64,000 bases of DNA, taken from the NCBI GenBank assembly GCA_949128115.1, contig OX421961.1, forward strand, positions 130,259,650 to 130,323,649, written 5' to 3'. Shown in pieces: positions 31,799 to 45,100 of this stretch. The stretch is from Anaspis maculata. Lineage: Eukaryota > Arthropoda > Insecta > Coleoptera > Scraptiidae. How positions within the stretch are numbered: position 1 is the first letter of the stretch; every line of letters begins with the position of its first letter. A program made the position numbers and the translations under genes. The notes beneath the pieces are model-generated. The model saw only the letters and a list, made by a program, of their open reading frames with translations, was not told the DNA's origin and did no database searches.

Positions 31799-34700
31799 AC
31801 TTTCTGGATAACAATTGTGTCTTTACTTCTATATTTGTGTTCGTTCGTCAGATGTTACGTTTGGAACAAGTAGCTGCCAACATCAAAAGTGGTGACCGAT
31901 CGTTTTAAAAGTCACGTGGGTTGAAGCTTGAAGTCAAGTGGGTTGGAGCCTGGAGTCACGTGGGTTCAATCCTGAACTTTTTGGATAACAATTGTGTCTT
32001 TTTTTCTATATTTGTGTTCGTTCGTCAGATTTTGCGTTTGGTAAAGGTAGCTGCCAACTTCAAAAATGGTGACCGATCGTTTTCAAAGTCACGTGGGTTG
32101 GAGCCTGAAGTCACGTGGATTGAAGCCTGAAGTCACGTGGGTTGAAGCCTGAAGTCACGTGGGTTAAAACCTGATTTTCTTGGATAACAAATTTGTCTTT
32201 TCTTCTATATTTGTGTTCGTTCGTCAGATGTTGCGTTTGGAACAAGTAGCTGCCAACATCAAAAGTGGTGACCGATCGTTTTTAGAGGCACGTGGGTTGA
32301 AGCCTGAAGTCACGTGGGTTGGAGCCTGGAGTCACGTGGGTTGAAACCTGAACTTTTTGGATAACAATTGTGTCTTTACTTCTATATTTGTGTTCGTTCG
32401 TCAGATGTTGCGTTTGGAACAAGTAGCTGCCAACATCAAAAGAGGTGACCAATCGTTTTAAAAGTCACGTGGGTTGAAGCCTGAAGTCACGTGGGTTGGA
32501 GCCTGGAGTCACGTGGGTTCAAACCTGAAGTTTTTGGGTGACAATTGTGTCTTTTTTTCTATATTTGTGTTCGTTCGTCAGATGTTGCGTTTGGAAAGAG
32601 TAGCTGCCAACTTCAAAAGTGGTGACCGATCGTTTTAAAAGTCACGTGGGTTGAAGCCTGAAGTAACGTGGGTTGAAGCCTGGAGTCACGTGGGTTAAAA
32701 CCTGAACTTTTTGGATGACAATTGTGTCTTTTCTTCTATATTTGTGTTCGTTCGTCAGATGTTGCGTTTGGAACAAGTAGCTGCCAACATCAGAAGTGGT
32801 GACCGATCGTTTTAAAAGTCACGTGGGTCGAAGCCTGAAGTCACGTGGGTTGAAGCCTGAAGTCACGTGGGTTGGAGCCTGGAGTCACGTGGGTTCAAAC
32901 CTGAAGTTTTTGGGTAACAATTGTGTTTTTTTTTCTATATTTTGTTCGTTCGTCAGATGTTGCGTTTGGAAAGAGTAGCTGCCAACTTCAAAAGTGGTGA
33001 CCGATCGTTTCAAAAGTCACGTGGGTTGAAGCCTGGAGTCACGTGGGTTGGGGCCTGGAGTCACGTGGGCTCAAACCAGAACTTTTTGGATAACAATTGT
33101 GTCTTTTTTTCTTTATTTGTGTTCGTTCGTCAGATGTTGCGTTTGGAACAAGTAGCTGCCAACATCAAAAGTGGTGACCGATCGTTTTAAAAGTCACGTG
33201 GGTTGAAGCCTGAAGTCACGTGGGTTGGAGCCTGGAGTCACGTGGGTTCAAACCTGAACTTTTTGAATAACAATTCCGTCATTTTTGTTTTGATATTTGT
33301 GTTCGTTCGTCAGATGTTGCGTTTGGAACAAGTAGCTGCCATCTCCAAAAGTGGTGACCGATCGTTTTAAAAGTCACGTGGGTTGAAGCCTGGAGTCACG
33401 TGGGTTGAAGCCTGAAGTCACGTGGGTTGAAGCCTGAAATCACGTGGGTTAAAACCTGAACTTTTTGGATAACAATTGTGTCTTTACTTCTATATTTGTG
33501 TTCGTTCGTCTGATGTTGCGTTTGGAACAAGTAGCTGCCAACTCCAAAAGTGGTGGCCGATCGTTTTAAAAGTCACGTGGGTTGAAGCCTGAAGTCACGT
33601 GGGTTGAAGCCCGAAGTCACGTGGGTTGAAACCTGAACTTTTTGGATAACAATTGTGTCTTTACTTCTATATTTGTGTTCGTTCGTCAGATGTTGCGTTT
33701 GGAACAAGTAGCTGCCAACATCAAAAGTGGTGACCAATCGTTTTAAAAGTCACGTGGGTTGAAGCCTGAAGTCACGTGGGTTGGAGCCTGGAGTCACGTG
33801 GGTTCAAACCTGAAGTTTTTGGGTGACAATTGTGTCTTTTTTTCTATATTTGTGTTCGTTCGTCAGATGTTGCGTTTGGAAAGAGTAGCTGCCAACTTCA
33901 AAAGTGGTGACCGATCGTTTTAAAAGTCACGTGGGTTGAAGCCTGAAGTAACGTGGGTTGAAGCCTGGAGTCACGTGGGTTAAAACCTGAACTTTTTGGA
34001 TGACAATTGTGTCTTTTCTTCTATATTTGTGTTCGTTCGTCAGATGTTGCGTTTGGAACAAGTAGCTGCCAACATCAGAAGTGGTGACCGATCGTTTTAA
34101 AAGTCACGTGGGTCGAAGCCTGAAGTCACGTGGGTTGAAGCCTGAAGTCACGTGGGTTGGAGCCTGGAGTCACGTGGGTTCAAACCTGAAGTTTTTGGGT
34201 AACAATTGTGTTTTTTTTTCTATATTTTGTTCGTTCGTCAGATGTTGCGTTTGGAAAGAGTAGCTGCCAACTTCAAAAGTGGTGACCGATCGTTTCAAAA
34301 GTTACGTGGGTTGAAGCCTGGAGTCACGTGGGTTGGAGCCTGGAGTCACGTGGGTTTAAACCTGAAGTTTTTGGATAACAATTGTGTCTTTTTTTCTATA
34401 TTTGTGTTCGTTCGTCAGATGTTGCGTTTGGAGAGATTAGCTGCCAACTTCAAAAGTGGTGACCGATCGTTCTCAAAGTCACGTGGGTTGAAGCCTGAAG
34501 TCACGTGGGTTGAAGCCTGGAGTCACGTGGGTTGAAACCTGAACTTTTTGGATAACAATTGTTTTTTTTTTCTATATTTGTGTTCGTTCGTCAGATGTTG
34601 CGTTTGGAACAAGTAGCTGCCAACTTCAGAAGTGGTGACCGATCGTTTCAAAAGTCACGTGGGTTGGAGCCTGGAGTCACGTGGGTTGAAGCCTGAAGTC

Positions 34701-35949
34701 ACGTGGGTTGAAGCCTGAACTTTTTGGATAACAATTGTGTCTTCAGTTTTTTGATATTTGTGTTCGTTCGTCAGATGTTGCGTTTGGAACATGTAGCTGC
34801 CAACTCCAAAAGTGGTGACCGATCGTTTTAAAAGACACGTGGGTTGAAGCCTGAAGTCACGTGGGTTGAAGCCTGGAGTCACGTGGATTGAAGCCTGAAA
34901 TCACGTGGGTTAAAACCTGAACTTTTTGGATAACAATTGTGTCTTTTCTTCTATAGTTGTGTTCGTTCGTCAGATGTTGCGTTTGGAACAAGTAGCTGCC
35001 AACATCAGAAGTGGTGACCGATCGTTTCAAAAGTCACGTGGATTGAGGCCTGGAGTCACGTGGGTTGGAGCCTGGAGTCACGTGGGTTCAAACCTGAACT
35101 TTTTGGATAACAATTGTGTCTTTTCTTATAAGTTTGTGTTCGTTCGTCAGATGTTGCGTTTGGAACAAGTAGCTGCCAAGTCCAAAAGTGGTGACCGATC
35201 GTTTTAAAAGTCACGTGGGTTGAAGCCTGAAGTCACGTGGGTTGGAGCCTGGAGTCACGTGGGTTCAAACCTGAACTTTTTGGATAACAATTGTGTCTTT
35301 TTTTCTATATTTGTGTTCGTTCGTCAAATGTTGCGTTTGGAAAGAGTAGCTGCCAACTTCAAAAGTGGTGACCGATCGTTTTCAAAGTCACGTGGGTTGA
35401 AGCCTGAAGTCACGTTGGTTAAAGCCTGAAGTCACGTGGGTTTCAACCTGAAGTTTTTGGATAACAATTGTGTCTTTTTTTCTATATTTGTGTTCGTTCG
35501 TCAGATGTTGCGTTTGGAGAGAGTAGCTGCCAACTTCAAAAGTGGTGACCGATCGTTCTCAAAGTCACGTGGGTTGAAGCCTGAAGTCACGTGGGTTGAA
35601 GCCTGGAGTCACGTGGGTTGAAACCTGAACTTTTTGGATAACAATTGTTTTTTTTTTCTATATTTGTGTTCGTTCGTCAGATGTTGCGTTTGGAACAAGT
35701 AGCTGCCAACTTCAGAAGTGGTGACCGATCGTTTCAAAAGTCACGTGGGTTGGAGCCTGGAGTCACGTGGGTTGGAGCCTGGAGTCACGTGGGTTCAAAC
35801 CTGAACTTTTTGGATAACAATTGTGTCTTTTCTTATAAGTTTGTGTTCGTTCGTCAGATGTTGCGTTTGGAACAAGTAGCTGCCAAGTCCAAAAGTGGTG
35901 ACCGATCGTTTTAAAAGTCACGTGGGTTGAAGCCTGAAGTCACGTGGGT

Positions 35950-36325
35950 TGAAGCCTGGAGTCACGTGGATTGAAGCCTGAAATCACGTGGGTTAAAACC
36001 TGAACTTTTTGGATAACAATTGTGTCTTTTCTTCTATAGTTGTGTTCGTTCGTCAGATGTTGCGTTTGGAACAAGTAGCTGCCAACATCAGAAGTGGTGA
36101 CCGATCGTTTCAAAAGTCACGTGGATTGAGGCCTGGAGTCACGTGGGTTGGAGCCTGGAGTCACGTGGGTTCAAACCTGAACTTTTTGGATAACAATTGT
36201 GTCTTTTCTTATAAGTTTGTGTTCGTTCGTCAGATGTTGCGTTTGGAACAAGTAGCTGCCAAGTCCAAAAGTGGTGACCGATCGTTTTAAAAGTCACGTG
36301 GGTTGAAGCCTGAAGTCACGTGGGT
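35950..36325. repeat. 376-bp two-monomer duplication
   Basis: About 34,867-35,242 recurs at 35,950-36,325, offset 1,083. The copy contains the TATAGTTGTG core and the TTATAAGTTTG core with AAGTCC. It is absent at the corresponding place near 10.43 kb, where the offset to macro-unit 2 jumps from 25,487 to 25,863. Exact edges are uncertain because the flanking 22-mers are alike. Confidence 0.8.
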
Positions 36326-39002
36326 TGGAGCCTGGAGTCACGTGGGTTCATACCTGAACTTTTTGGATAACAATTGTGTCTTTTTTTCTATATTTGTGTT
36401 CGTTCGTCAGATGTTGCGTTTGGAAAAAGTAGCTGCCAACTTCAAAAATGGTGACCGATCGTTTTCAAAGTCACGTGGGTTGAAGCCTGAAGTCACGTGA
36501 GTTGAAGCCTGAAGTCACGGGGGTTGAAGCCTGAAGTCACGTGGGTTAAAACCTGAACTTTTTGGATAACAATTGTGTCTTTTCTTCTATATTTGTGTTC
36601 GTTCGTCAGATGTTGCGTTTGGAAAGAGTAGCTGCCAACTTCAAAAGTGGTGACCGATCGTTTTCAAAGTCACGTGGGTTGAAGCCTGAAGTCACGTGGG
36701 TTAAAGCCTGAAGTCACGTGGGTTGGAACCTGAACATTTTGGATAACAATTGTGTCTTTTCTTCTATATTTGTGTTCGTTCGTCAGATGTTGCGTTTGGA
36801 ACAAGTAGCTGCCAACATCAAAAGTGGTGACCGATCGTTTCAAAAGTCACGTGGGTTGAAGCCTGAAGTCACGTGGGTTGGAGCCTGGAGTCACGTGGGT
36901 TCATACCTGAACTTTTTGGATAACAATTGTGTCTTTTTTTCTATATTTGTGTTCGTTCGTCAGATGTTGCGTTTGGAAAGAGTAGCTGCCAACTTCAAAA
37001 ATGGTGACCGTTCGTTTTCAAAGTCACGTGGGTTGAAGCCTGAAGTCACGTGGGTTCAAGCCTGTAGTCACGTGGGTTGAAGCCTGAAGTCACGTGGGTT
37101 AAAGCCTGAAGTCACGTGGGTTGAAGCCTGATGTCACGTGGGATAAAACCTGAACTTTTTGGATAACAATTGTGTCTTTACTACTATATTTGTGTTCGTT
37201 TGTCAGATGTTGCGTTTGGAACAAGTAGCTGCCAACATCAAAAGTGGTGACCGATCGTTTTGAAAGTCACGTGGGTTGAAGCCTGAAGTCACGTGGGTTG
37301 GAGCCTGGAGTCACGTGGGTTCAAACCTGAACTTTTTGGATAACAATTGTGTCTTTTTTTCTATATTTGTGTTCGTTCGTCAGATGTTGCGTTTGGAACA
37401 AGTAGCTGCCAACTCCAAAAGTGGTGACCGATCGTTTTAAATGTCACGTGGGTTGAAGCCTGAAATCACGTGGGTTGAAGCCTGAAGTCACGTGGGTTAA
37501 AACCTGAACTTTTTGGATAACAATTGTGTCTTTTCTTCTATATTTGTGTTCGTTCGTCAGATGTTGCGTTTGGAACAAGTAGCTGCCAACATCAAAAGTG
37601 GTGACCGATCGATTTAAAAGTCACGTGAGTTGAAGCCTGAAGTCACGTGGGTTGGAGCCTGGAGTCACGTGGGTTCAAACCTGAACTTTTTGAATAACAA
37701 TTTCGTCATTTTTGTTTTGATATTTGTGTTCGTTCGTCAGATGTTGCGTTTGGAACAAGTAGCTGCCAACATCAAAAGTGGTGACCGATCGTTTTAAAAG
37801 TCACGTGGGTTGAAGCCTGGAGCACGTGGGTTGAAGCCTGAAGTCACGTGGGTTGAAGCCTGAAATCACGTGGGTTAAAACCTGAACTTTCTGGATAACA
37901 ATTGTGTCTTTACTTCTATATTTGTGTTCGTTCGTCAGATGTTACGTTTGGAACAAGTAGCTGCCAACATCAAAAGTGGTGACCGATCGTTTTAAAAGTC
38001 ACGTGGGTTGAAGCCTGGAGTCACGTGGGTTGAAGCCTGAAGTCACGTGGGTTGAAGCCTGAAATCACGTGGGTTAAAACCTGAACTTTCTTGATAACAA
38101 TTGTGTCTTTTCTTCTATATTTGTGTTCGTTCGTCAGATGTTGCGTTTGGAACAAGTAGCTGCCAACATCAGAAGTGGTGACCGATCGTTTTAAAAGTCA
38201 CGTGCGTCGAAGCCTGAAGTCACGTGGGTTGGAGCCTGGAGTCACGTGGGCTCAAACCTGATTTTTTGGAATAACAATTTCGTCATTTTTTTTTGATATT
38301 TGTGTTCGTTTGTCAGATGTTGCGTTTGGAACAAGTAGCTGCCAACTCCAAAAGTGGTGACCGATCGTTTTAAAAGTCACGTGGGTTGAAGCCTGAAGTC
38401 ACGTGGGTTGAAGCCTGAAGTCACGTGGGTTAAAACCTGAACTTTTTGGAAAACAATTAAGTCTTTACTTCTATATTTGTGTTCGTTCGTCAGATGTTGC
38501 GTTTGGAACAAGTAGCTGCCAACATCAAAAGTGGTGACCGATCGTTTTAAAAGTCACGTGGGTTGAAGCCTGAAGTCACGTGGGTTGGAGCCTGGAGCCA
38601 CGTGGGTTCAAACCTGAACTTTTTGGATAACAATTGTGTTTTTTTTTTCTATATTTGTGTTCGTTCGTCAGATGTTGCGTTTGGAAAGAGTAGCTGCCAA
38701 CTTCAAAAATGGTGACCGATCGTTTTCAAAGTCACGTGGGTTGAAGCCTGAAGTCACGTGAGTTGAAGCCTGAAGTAGTGAAGTCACGTGGGTTGAAGCC
38801 TGAAGTCACGTGGGTCAAAACCTGAACTTTTTGGATAACAATTGTGTCTTTTCTTCCATATTTGTGTTCGTTCGTCAGATGTTGCGTTTGGAACAAGTAG
38901 CTGCCAACATCAAAAGTGGTGACCGATCGTTTTAAAAGTCACGTGGGTTGAAGCCTGAAGTCACGTGGGTTGGAGCCTGGAGTCACGTGGGTTCAAACCT
39001 GA

Positions 39003-39204
39003 ACTTTTTGAATAACAATTTTGTCATTTTTGTTCTGATATTTGTGTTTGTTCGTCATATGTTGCGTTTGGAACAAGTAGCTGCCATCTCCAAAAGTGGT
39101 GACCGATCGTTTTGAAAGTCACGTGGGTCGAAGCCTGAAGTCACGTGGGTTGAAGCCTGAAGTCACGTGGGTTGGAGCCTGGAGTCACGTGGGTTCAAAC
39201 CTGA
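39003..39204 (+). repeat. Hybrid monomer at a 2,390-bp deletion junction
   Basis: The core (39,003-39,116) follows the 12.8-kb subtype (GTCATATG, GCCATCTCC, TTTTGAAAG). The 22-mer tract (39,117-39,204: TCGAAG, TTGAAG, TTGGAG, TTCAAACC) follows the 15.28-kb subtype. The switch is within about 39,112-39,127. All other monomers with this four-copy tract have TTTTAAAAG before it; this one has TTTTGAAAG, the mark of the join. Confidence 0.88.
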
Positions 39205-42137
39205 AGTTTTTGGGTAACAATTGTGTTTTTTTTTCTATATTTTGTTCGTTCGTCAGATGTTGCGTTTGGAAAGAGTAGCTGCCAACTTCAAAAGTGGTGA
39301 CCGATCGTTTCAAAAGTTACGTGGGTTGAAGCCTGGAGTCACGTGGGTTGGAGCCTGGAGTCACGTGGGTTTAAACCTGAAGTTTTTGGATAACAATTGT
39401 GTCTTTTTTTCTATATTTGTGTTCGTTCGTCAGATGTTGCGTTTGGAGAGAGTAGCTGCCAACTTCAAAAGTGGTGACCGATCGTTCTCAAAGTCACGTG
39501 GGTTGAAGCCTGAAGTCACGTGGGTTGAAGCCTGGAGTCACGTGGGTTGAAACCTGAACTTTTTGGATAACAATTGTTTTTTTTTTCTATATTTGTGTTC
39601 GTTCGTCAGATGTTGCGTTTGGAACAAGTAGCTGCCAACTTCAGAAGTGGTGACCGATCGTTTCAAAAGTCACGTGGGTTGGAGCCTGGAGTCACGTGGG
39701 TTGAAGCCTGAAGTCACGTGGGTTGAAGCCTGAACTTTTTGGATAACAATTGTGTCTTCAGTTTTTTGATATTTGTGTTCGTTCGTCAGATGTTGCGTTT
39801 GGAACATGTAGCTGCCAACTCCAAAAGTGGTGACCGATCGTTTTAAAAGACACGTGGGTTGAAGCCTGAAGTCACGTGGGTTGAAGCCTGGAGTCACGTG
39901 GATTGAAGCCTGAAATCACGTGGGTTAAAACCTGAACTTTTTGGATAACAATTGTGTCTTTTTTTCTATATTTGTGTTCGTTCGTCAGATGTTGCGTTTG
40001 GAAAGAGTAGCTGCCAACTTCAAAAGTGGTGACCGATCGTTTTCAAAGTCACGTGGGTTGAAGCCTGAAGTCACGTTGGTTAAAGCCTGAAGTCACGTGG
40101 GTTGAAACCTGAACATTTTGGATAACAATTGTGTCTTTTCTTCTATATTTGTGTTCGTTCGTCAGATGTTGCGTTTGGAACAAGTAGCTGCCAACATCAA
40201 AAGTGGTGACCGATCGTTTCAAAAGTCACGTGGGTTGAAGCCTGAAGTCACGTGGGTTGGAGCCTGGAGTCACGTGGGTTCATACCTGAACTTTTTGGAT
40301 AACAATTGTGTCTTTTTTTCTATATTTGTGTTCGTTCGTCAGATGTTGCGTTTGGAAAAAGTAGCTGCCAACTTCAAAAATGGTGACCGATCGTTTTCAA
40401 AGTCACGTGGGTTGAAGCCTGAAGTCACGTGAGTTGAAGCCTGAAGTCACGGGGGTTGAAGCCTGAAGTCACGTGGGTTAAAACCTGAACTTTTTGGATA
40501 ACAATTGTGTCTTTTCTTCTATATTTGTGTTCGTTTGTCAGATGTTGCGTTTGGAACAAGTAGCTGCCAACATCGAAAGTGGTGACCGATCGTTCTGAAA
40601 GTCACGTGGGTTGAAGCCTGAAGTCACGTGGGTTGGAGCCTGGAGTCACGTGGGTTCAAACCTGAACTTTTTGGATAACAATTGTGTCTTTTTTTCTATA
40701 TTTGTGTTTGTTCGTCAGATGTTGCGTTTGGAACAAGTAGCTGCCAACATCGAAAGTGGTGACCGATCGTTTTGAAAGTCACGTGGGTTGAAGCCTGAAG
40801 TCACGTGGGTTGGAGCCTGGAGTCACGTGGGTTCAAACCTGAACTTTTTGGATAACAATTGTGTCTTTTCTTCTATATTTGTGTTCGTTCGTCAGATGTT
40901 GCGTTTGGAACAAGTAGCTGCCAACATCAAAAGTGGTGACCGATCGTTTCAAAAGTCACGTGGGTTGAAGCCTGGAGTCACGTGGGTTGGAGCCTGGAGT
41001 CACGTGGGTTCATACCTGAACTTTTTGGATAACAATTGTGTCTTTTCTTCTATATTTGTGTTCGTTCGTCAGATGTTGCGTTTGGAACAAGTAGCTGCCA
41101 ACATCAGAAGTGGTGACCGATCGTTTTAAAAGTCACGTGGGTCGAAGCCTGAAGTCACGTGGGTTGAAGCCTGAAGTCACGTGGGTTGGAGCCTGGAGTC
41201 ACGTGGGTTCAAACCTGAACTTTTTGAATAACAATTTCGTCATTTTTTTTTGATATTTGTGTTCGTTCGTCGGATGTTGCGTTTGGAACAAGTAGCTGCC
41301 AACTCCAAAAGTGGTGACCGATCGTTTTAAAAGTCACGTGGGTTGAAGCCTGAAGTCACGTGGGTTGAAGCCTGAAGTCACGTGGGTTGAAGCCTGATGT
41401 CACGTGGGTTAAAACCTGAACTTTTTGGATAACAATTGTGTCTTTACTACTATATTTGTGTTCGTTTGTCAGATGTTGCGTTTGGAACAAGTAGCTGCCA
41501 ACATCAAAAGTGGTGACCGATCGTTTTGAAAGTCACGTGGGTTGAAGCCTGAAGTCACGTGGGTTGGAGCCTGGAGTCACGTGGGTTCAAACCTGAACTT
41601 TTTGGATAACAATTGTGTCTTTTTTTCTATATTTGTGTTCGTTCGTCAGATGTTGCGTTTGGAAAGAGTAGCTGCCAACTTCAAAAGTGGTGACCGATCG
41701 TTTTCAAAGTCACGTGGGTTGAAGCCTGAAGTCACGTGGGTTAAAGCCTGAAGTCACGTGGGTTGGAACCTGAACATTTTGGATAACAATTGTGTCTTTT
41801 CTTCTATATTTGTGTTCGTTCGTCAGATGTTGCGTTTGGAACAAGTAGCTGCCAACATCAAAAGTGGTGACCGATCGTTTCAGAAGTCACGTGGGTTGAA
41901 GCCTGAAGTCACGTGGGTTGGAGCCTGGAGTCACGTGGGTTCATACCTGAACTTTTTGGATAACAATTGTGTCTTTTTTTCTATATTTGTGTTCGTTCGT
42001 CAGATGTTGCGTTTGGAAAGAGTAGCTGCCAACTTCAAAAATGGTGACCGTTCGTTTTCAAAGTCACGTGGGTTGAAGCCTGAAGTCACGTGGGTTAAAA
42101 CCTGAACTTTTTGGATAACAATTAAGTCTTTAGTTTA

Positions 42138-45100
42138 TCGATATTTGTGTTCGTTCGTCAGATGTTGCGTTTGGAACAAGTAGCTGCCATTTCCAAAAGT
42201 GGTGACCGATCGTTTCAAAAGTCACGTTGGTTGAAGCCTGGAGTCACGTGGGTTGGGGCTTGGAGTCACGTGGGCTGAAACCTGATATTTTTGGATAACA
42301 ATTGTGTCTTTTCTCCTTTATTTGTGTTCGTTCGTCAGATGTTGCGTTTGGAAAGAGAATCTAACAACTTTCAAAGTGGTGACCGATCGTTTTCAAAGTC
42401 ACGTGGGTTAAAGCCTGAAGTCACGTGGGTTGAAGCCTGGAGTCACGTGGGTTAAAACCTGAACTTTTTGGATAACAATTGTGTCTTTTCTTCTATATAT
42501 GTGTTCGTTCGTCAGATGTTGCGTTTGGAACAAGTAGCTGCCAACATCAAGAGTGGTGACCAATCGTTTTAAAAGTCACGTGAGTTGAAGCCTGAAATCA
42601 CGTGGGTTGGAGCCTGGAGTCACGTGGGTTCAAACCTGAATTTTTGGATAACAATTGTGTCTTTTTTTCTATATTTGTGTTCGTTCGTCAGATGTTGCGT
42701 TTGGAAAGAGTAGCTGCCAACTTCAAAAGTGGTGACCGATCGTTTTCAAAGTCACGTGGGTTGAAGCCTGAAGTAACGTGGGTTGGAGCCTGAAGTCACG
42801 TGGGTTAAAACCTGAATTTTTTGGATAACAATTGTGTCTTTTCTTCCATATTTGTGTTCGTTCGTCAGATGTTGCGTTTGGAACAAGTAGCTGCCAACAT
42901 CAAAAGTGGTGACCGATCATTTTGAAAGTCACGTGGGTTGAAGCCTGAAGTCACGTGGGTTGGAGCCTGGAGTCACGTGGGTTCAAACCTGAACTTTTTG
43001 AATAACAATTTCGTAATTTTTTTTTTGACATTTGTGTTTGTTCGTCAGATGTTGCGTTTGGAACAAGTAGCTGCCAACTCCAAAAGTGGTGACCGATCGT
43101 TTTAAATGTCACGTGGGTTGAAGCCTGAAGTCACGTGGGTTGAAGCCTGAAGTCACGTGGGTTAAAACCTGAACTTTTTGGATAACAATTGTGTCTTTTC
43201 TTCTATATTTGTGTTCGTTCGTCAGATGTTGCGTTTGGAACAAGTAGCTGCCAACATCAAAAGTGGTGACCGATCGTTTTAAAAGTCACGTGAGTTGAAG
43301 CCTGAAGTCACGTGGGTTGAAGCCTGAAGTCACGTGGGTTGAAGCCTGAAGTCACGTGGGTTAAAACCTGAACTTTTTGGATAACAATTGTGTCTTTTCT
43401 TCTATATTTGTGTTCGTTCGTCAGATGTTGCGTTTGGAACAAGTAGCTGCCAACATCAAAAGTGGTGACCGATCGTTTTAAAAGTCACGTGGGTTGAAGC
43501 CTGGAGTCACGTGGGTTGAAGCCTGAAGTCACGTGGGTTGAAGCCTGAAATCACGTGGGTTAAAACCTGAACTTTCTGGATAACAATTGTGTCTTTACTT
43601 CTATATTTGTGTTCGTTCGTCAGATGTTACGTTTGGAACAAGTAGCTGCCAACATCAAAAGTGGTGACCGATCGTTTTGAAAGTCACGTGGGTTGAAGCC
43701 TGGAGTCACGTGGGTTGAAGCCTGAAGTCACGTGGGTTGAAGCCTGAAATCACGTGGGTTAAAACCTGAACTTTCTTGATAACAATTGTGTCTTTTCTTC
43801 TATATTTGTGTTCGTTCGTCAGATGTTGCGTATGGAACAAGTAGCTGCCAACATCAGAAGTGGTGACCGATCGTTTTAAAAGTCACGTGCGTCGAAGCCA
43901 GAAGTCACGTGGGTTGGAGCCTGGAGTCACGTGGGCTCAAACCTGATTTTTTGGAATAACAATTTCGTCATTTTTTTTTGATATTTGTGTTCGTTCGTCA
44001 GATGTTGCGTTTGGAACAAGTAGCTGCCAACTCCAAAAGTGGTGACCGATCGTTTTAAAAGTCACGTGGGTTGAAGCCTGAAGTCACGTGGGTTGAAGCC
44101 TGAAGTCACGTGGGTTGAAACCTGAACTTTTTGGATAACAATTAAGTCTTTACTTCTATATTTGTGTTCGTTCGTCAGATGTTGCGTTTGGAACAAGTAG
44201 CTGCCAACATCAAAAGTGGTGACCGATCGTTTTAAAAGTCACGTGGGTTGAAGCCTGAAGTCACGTGGGTTGGAGCCTGGAGTCACGTGGGTTCAAACCT
44301 GAACTTTTTGGATAACAATTGTGTTTTTTTTTTCTATATTTGTGTTCGTTCGTCAGATGTTGCGTTTGGAAAGAGTAGCTGCCAACTTCAAAAATGGTGA
44401 CCGATCGTTTTCAAAGTCACGTGGGTTGAAGCCTGAAGTCACGTGAGTTGAAGCCTGAAGTAGTGAAGTCACGTGGGTTGAAGCCTGAAGTCACGTGGGT
44501 CAAAACCTGAACTTTTTGGATAACAATTGTGTCTTTTCTTCCATATTTGTGTTCGTTCGTCAGATGTTGCGTTTGGAACAAGTAGCTGCCAACATCAAAA
44601 GTGGTGACCGATCGTTTTAAAAGTCACGTGGGTTGAAGCCTGAAGTCACGTGGGTTGGAGCCTGGAGTCACGTGGGTTCAAACCTGAACTTTTTGAATAA
44701 CAATTTTGTCATTTTTGTTCTGATATTTGTGTTCGTTCGTCAGATGTTGCGTTTGGAACAAGTAGCTGCCATCTCCAAAAGTGGTGACCGATCGTTTTGA
44801 AAGTCACGTGGGTTGAAGCCTGGAGTCACGTGGGTTGAAGCCTGAAGTCACGTGGGTTGAAGCCTGAAATCACGTGGGTTAAAACCTGAACTTTCTGGAT
44901 AACAATTGTGTCTTTACTTCTATATTTGTGTTCGTTCGTCAGATGTTACGTTTGGAACAAGTAGCTGCCAACATCAAAAGTGGTGACCGATCGTTTTAAG
45001 AGTCACGTGGGTTGAAGCTTGAAGTCACGTGGGTTGGAGCCTGGAGTCACGTGGGTTCAATCCTGAACTTTTTGGATAACAATTGTGTCTTTTTTTCTAT

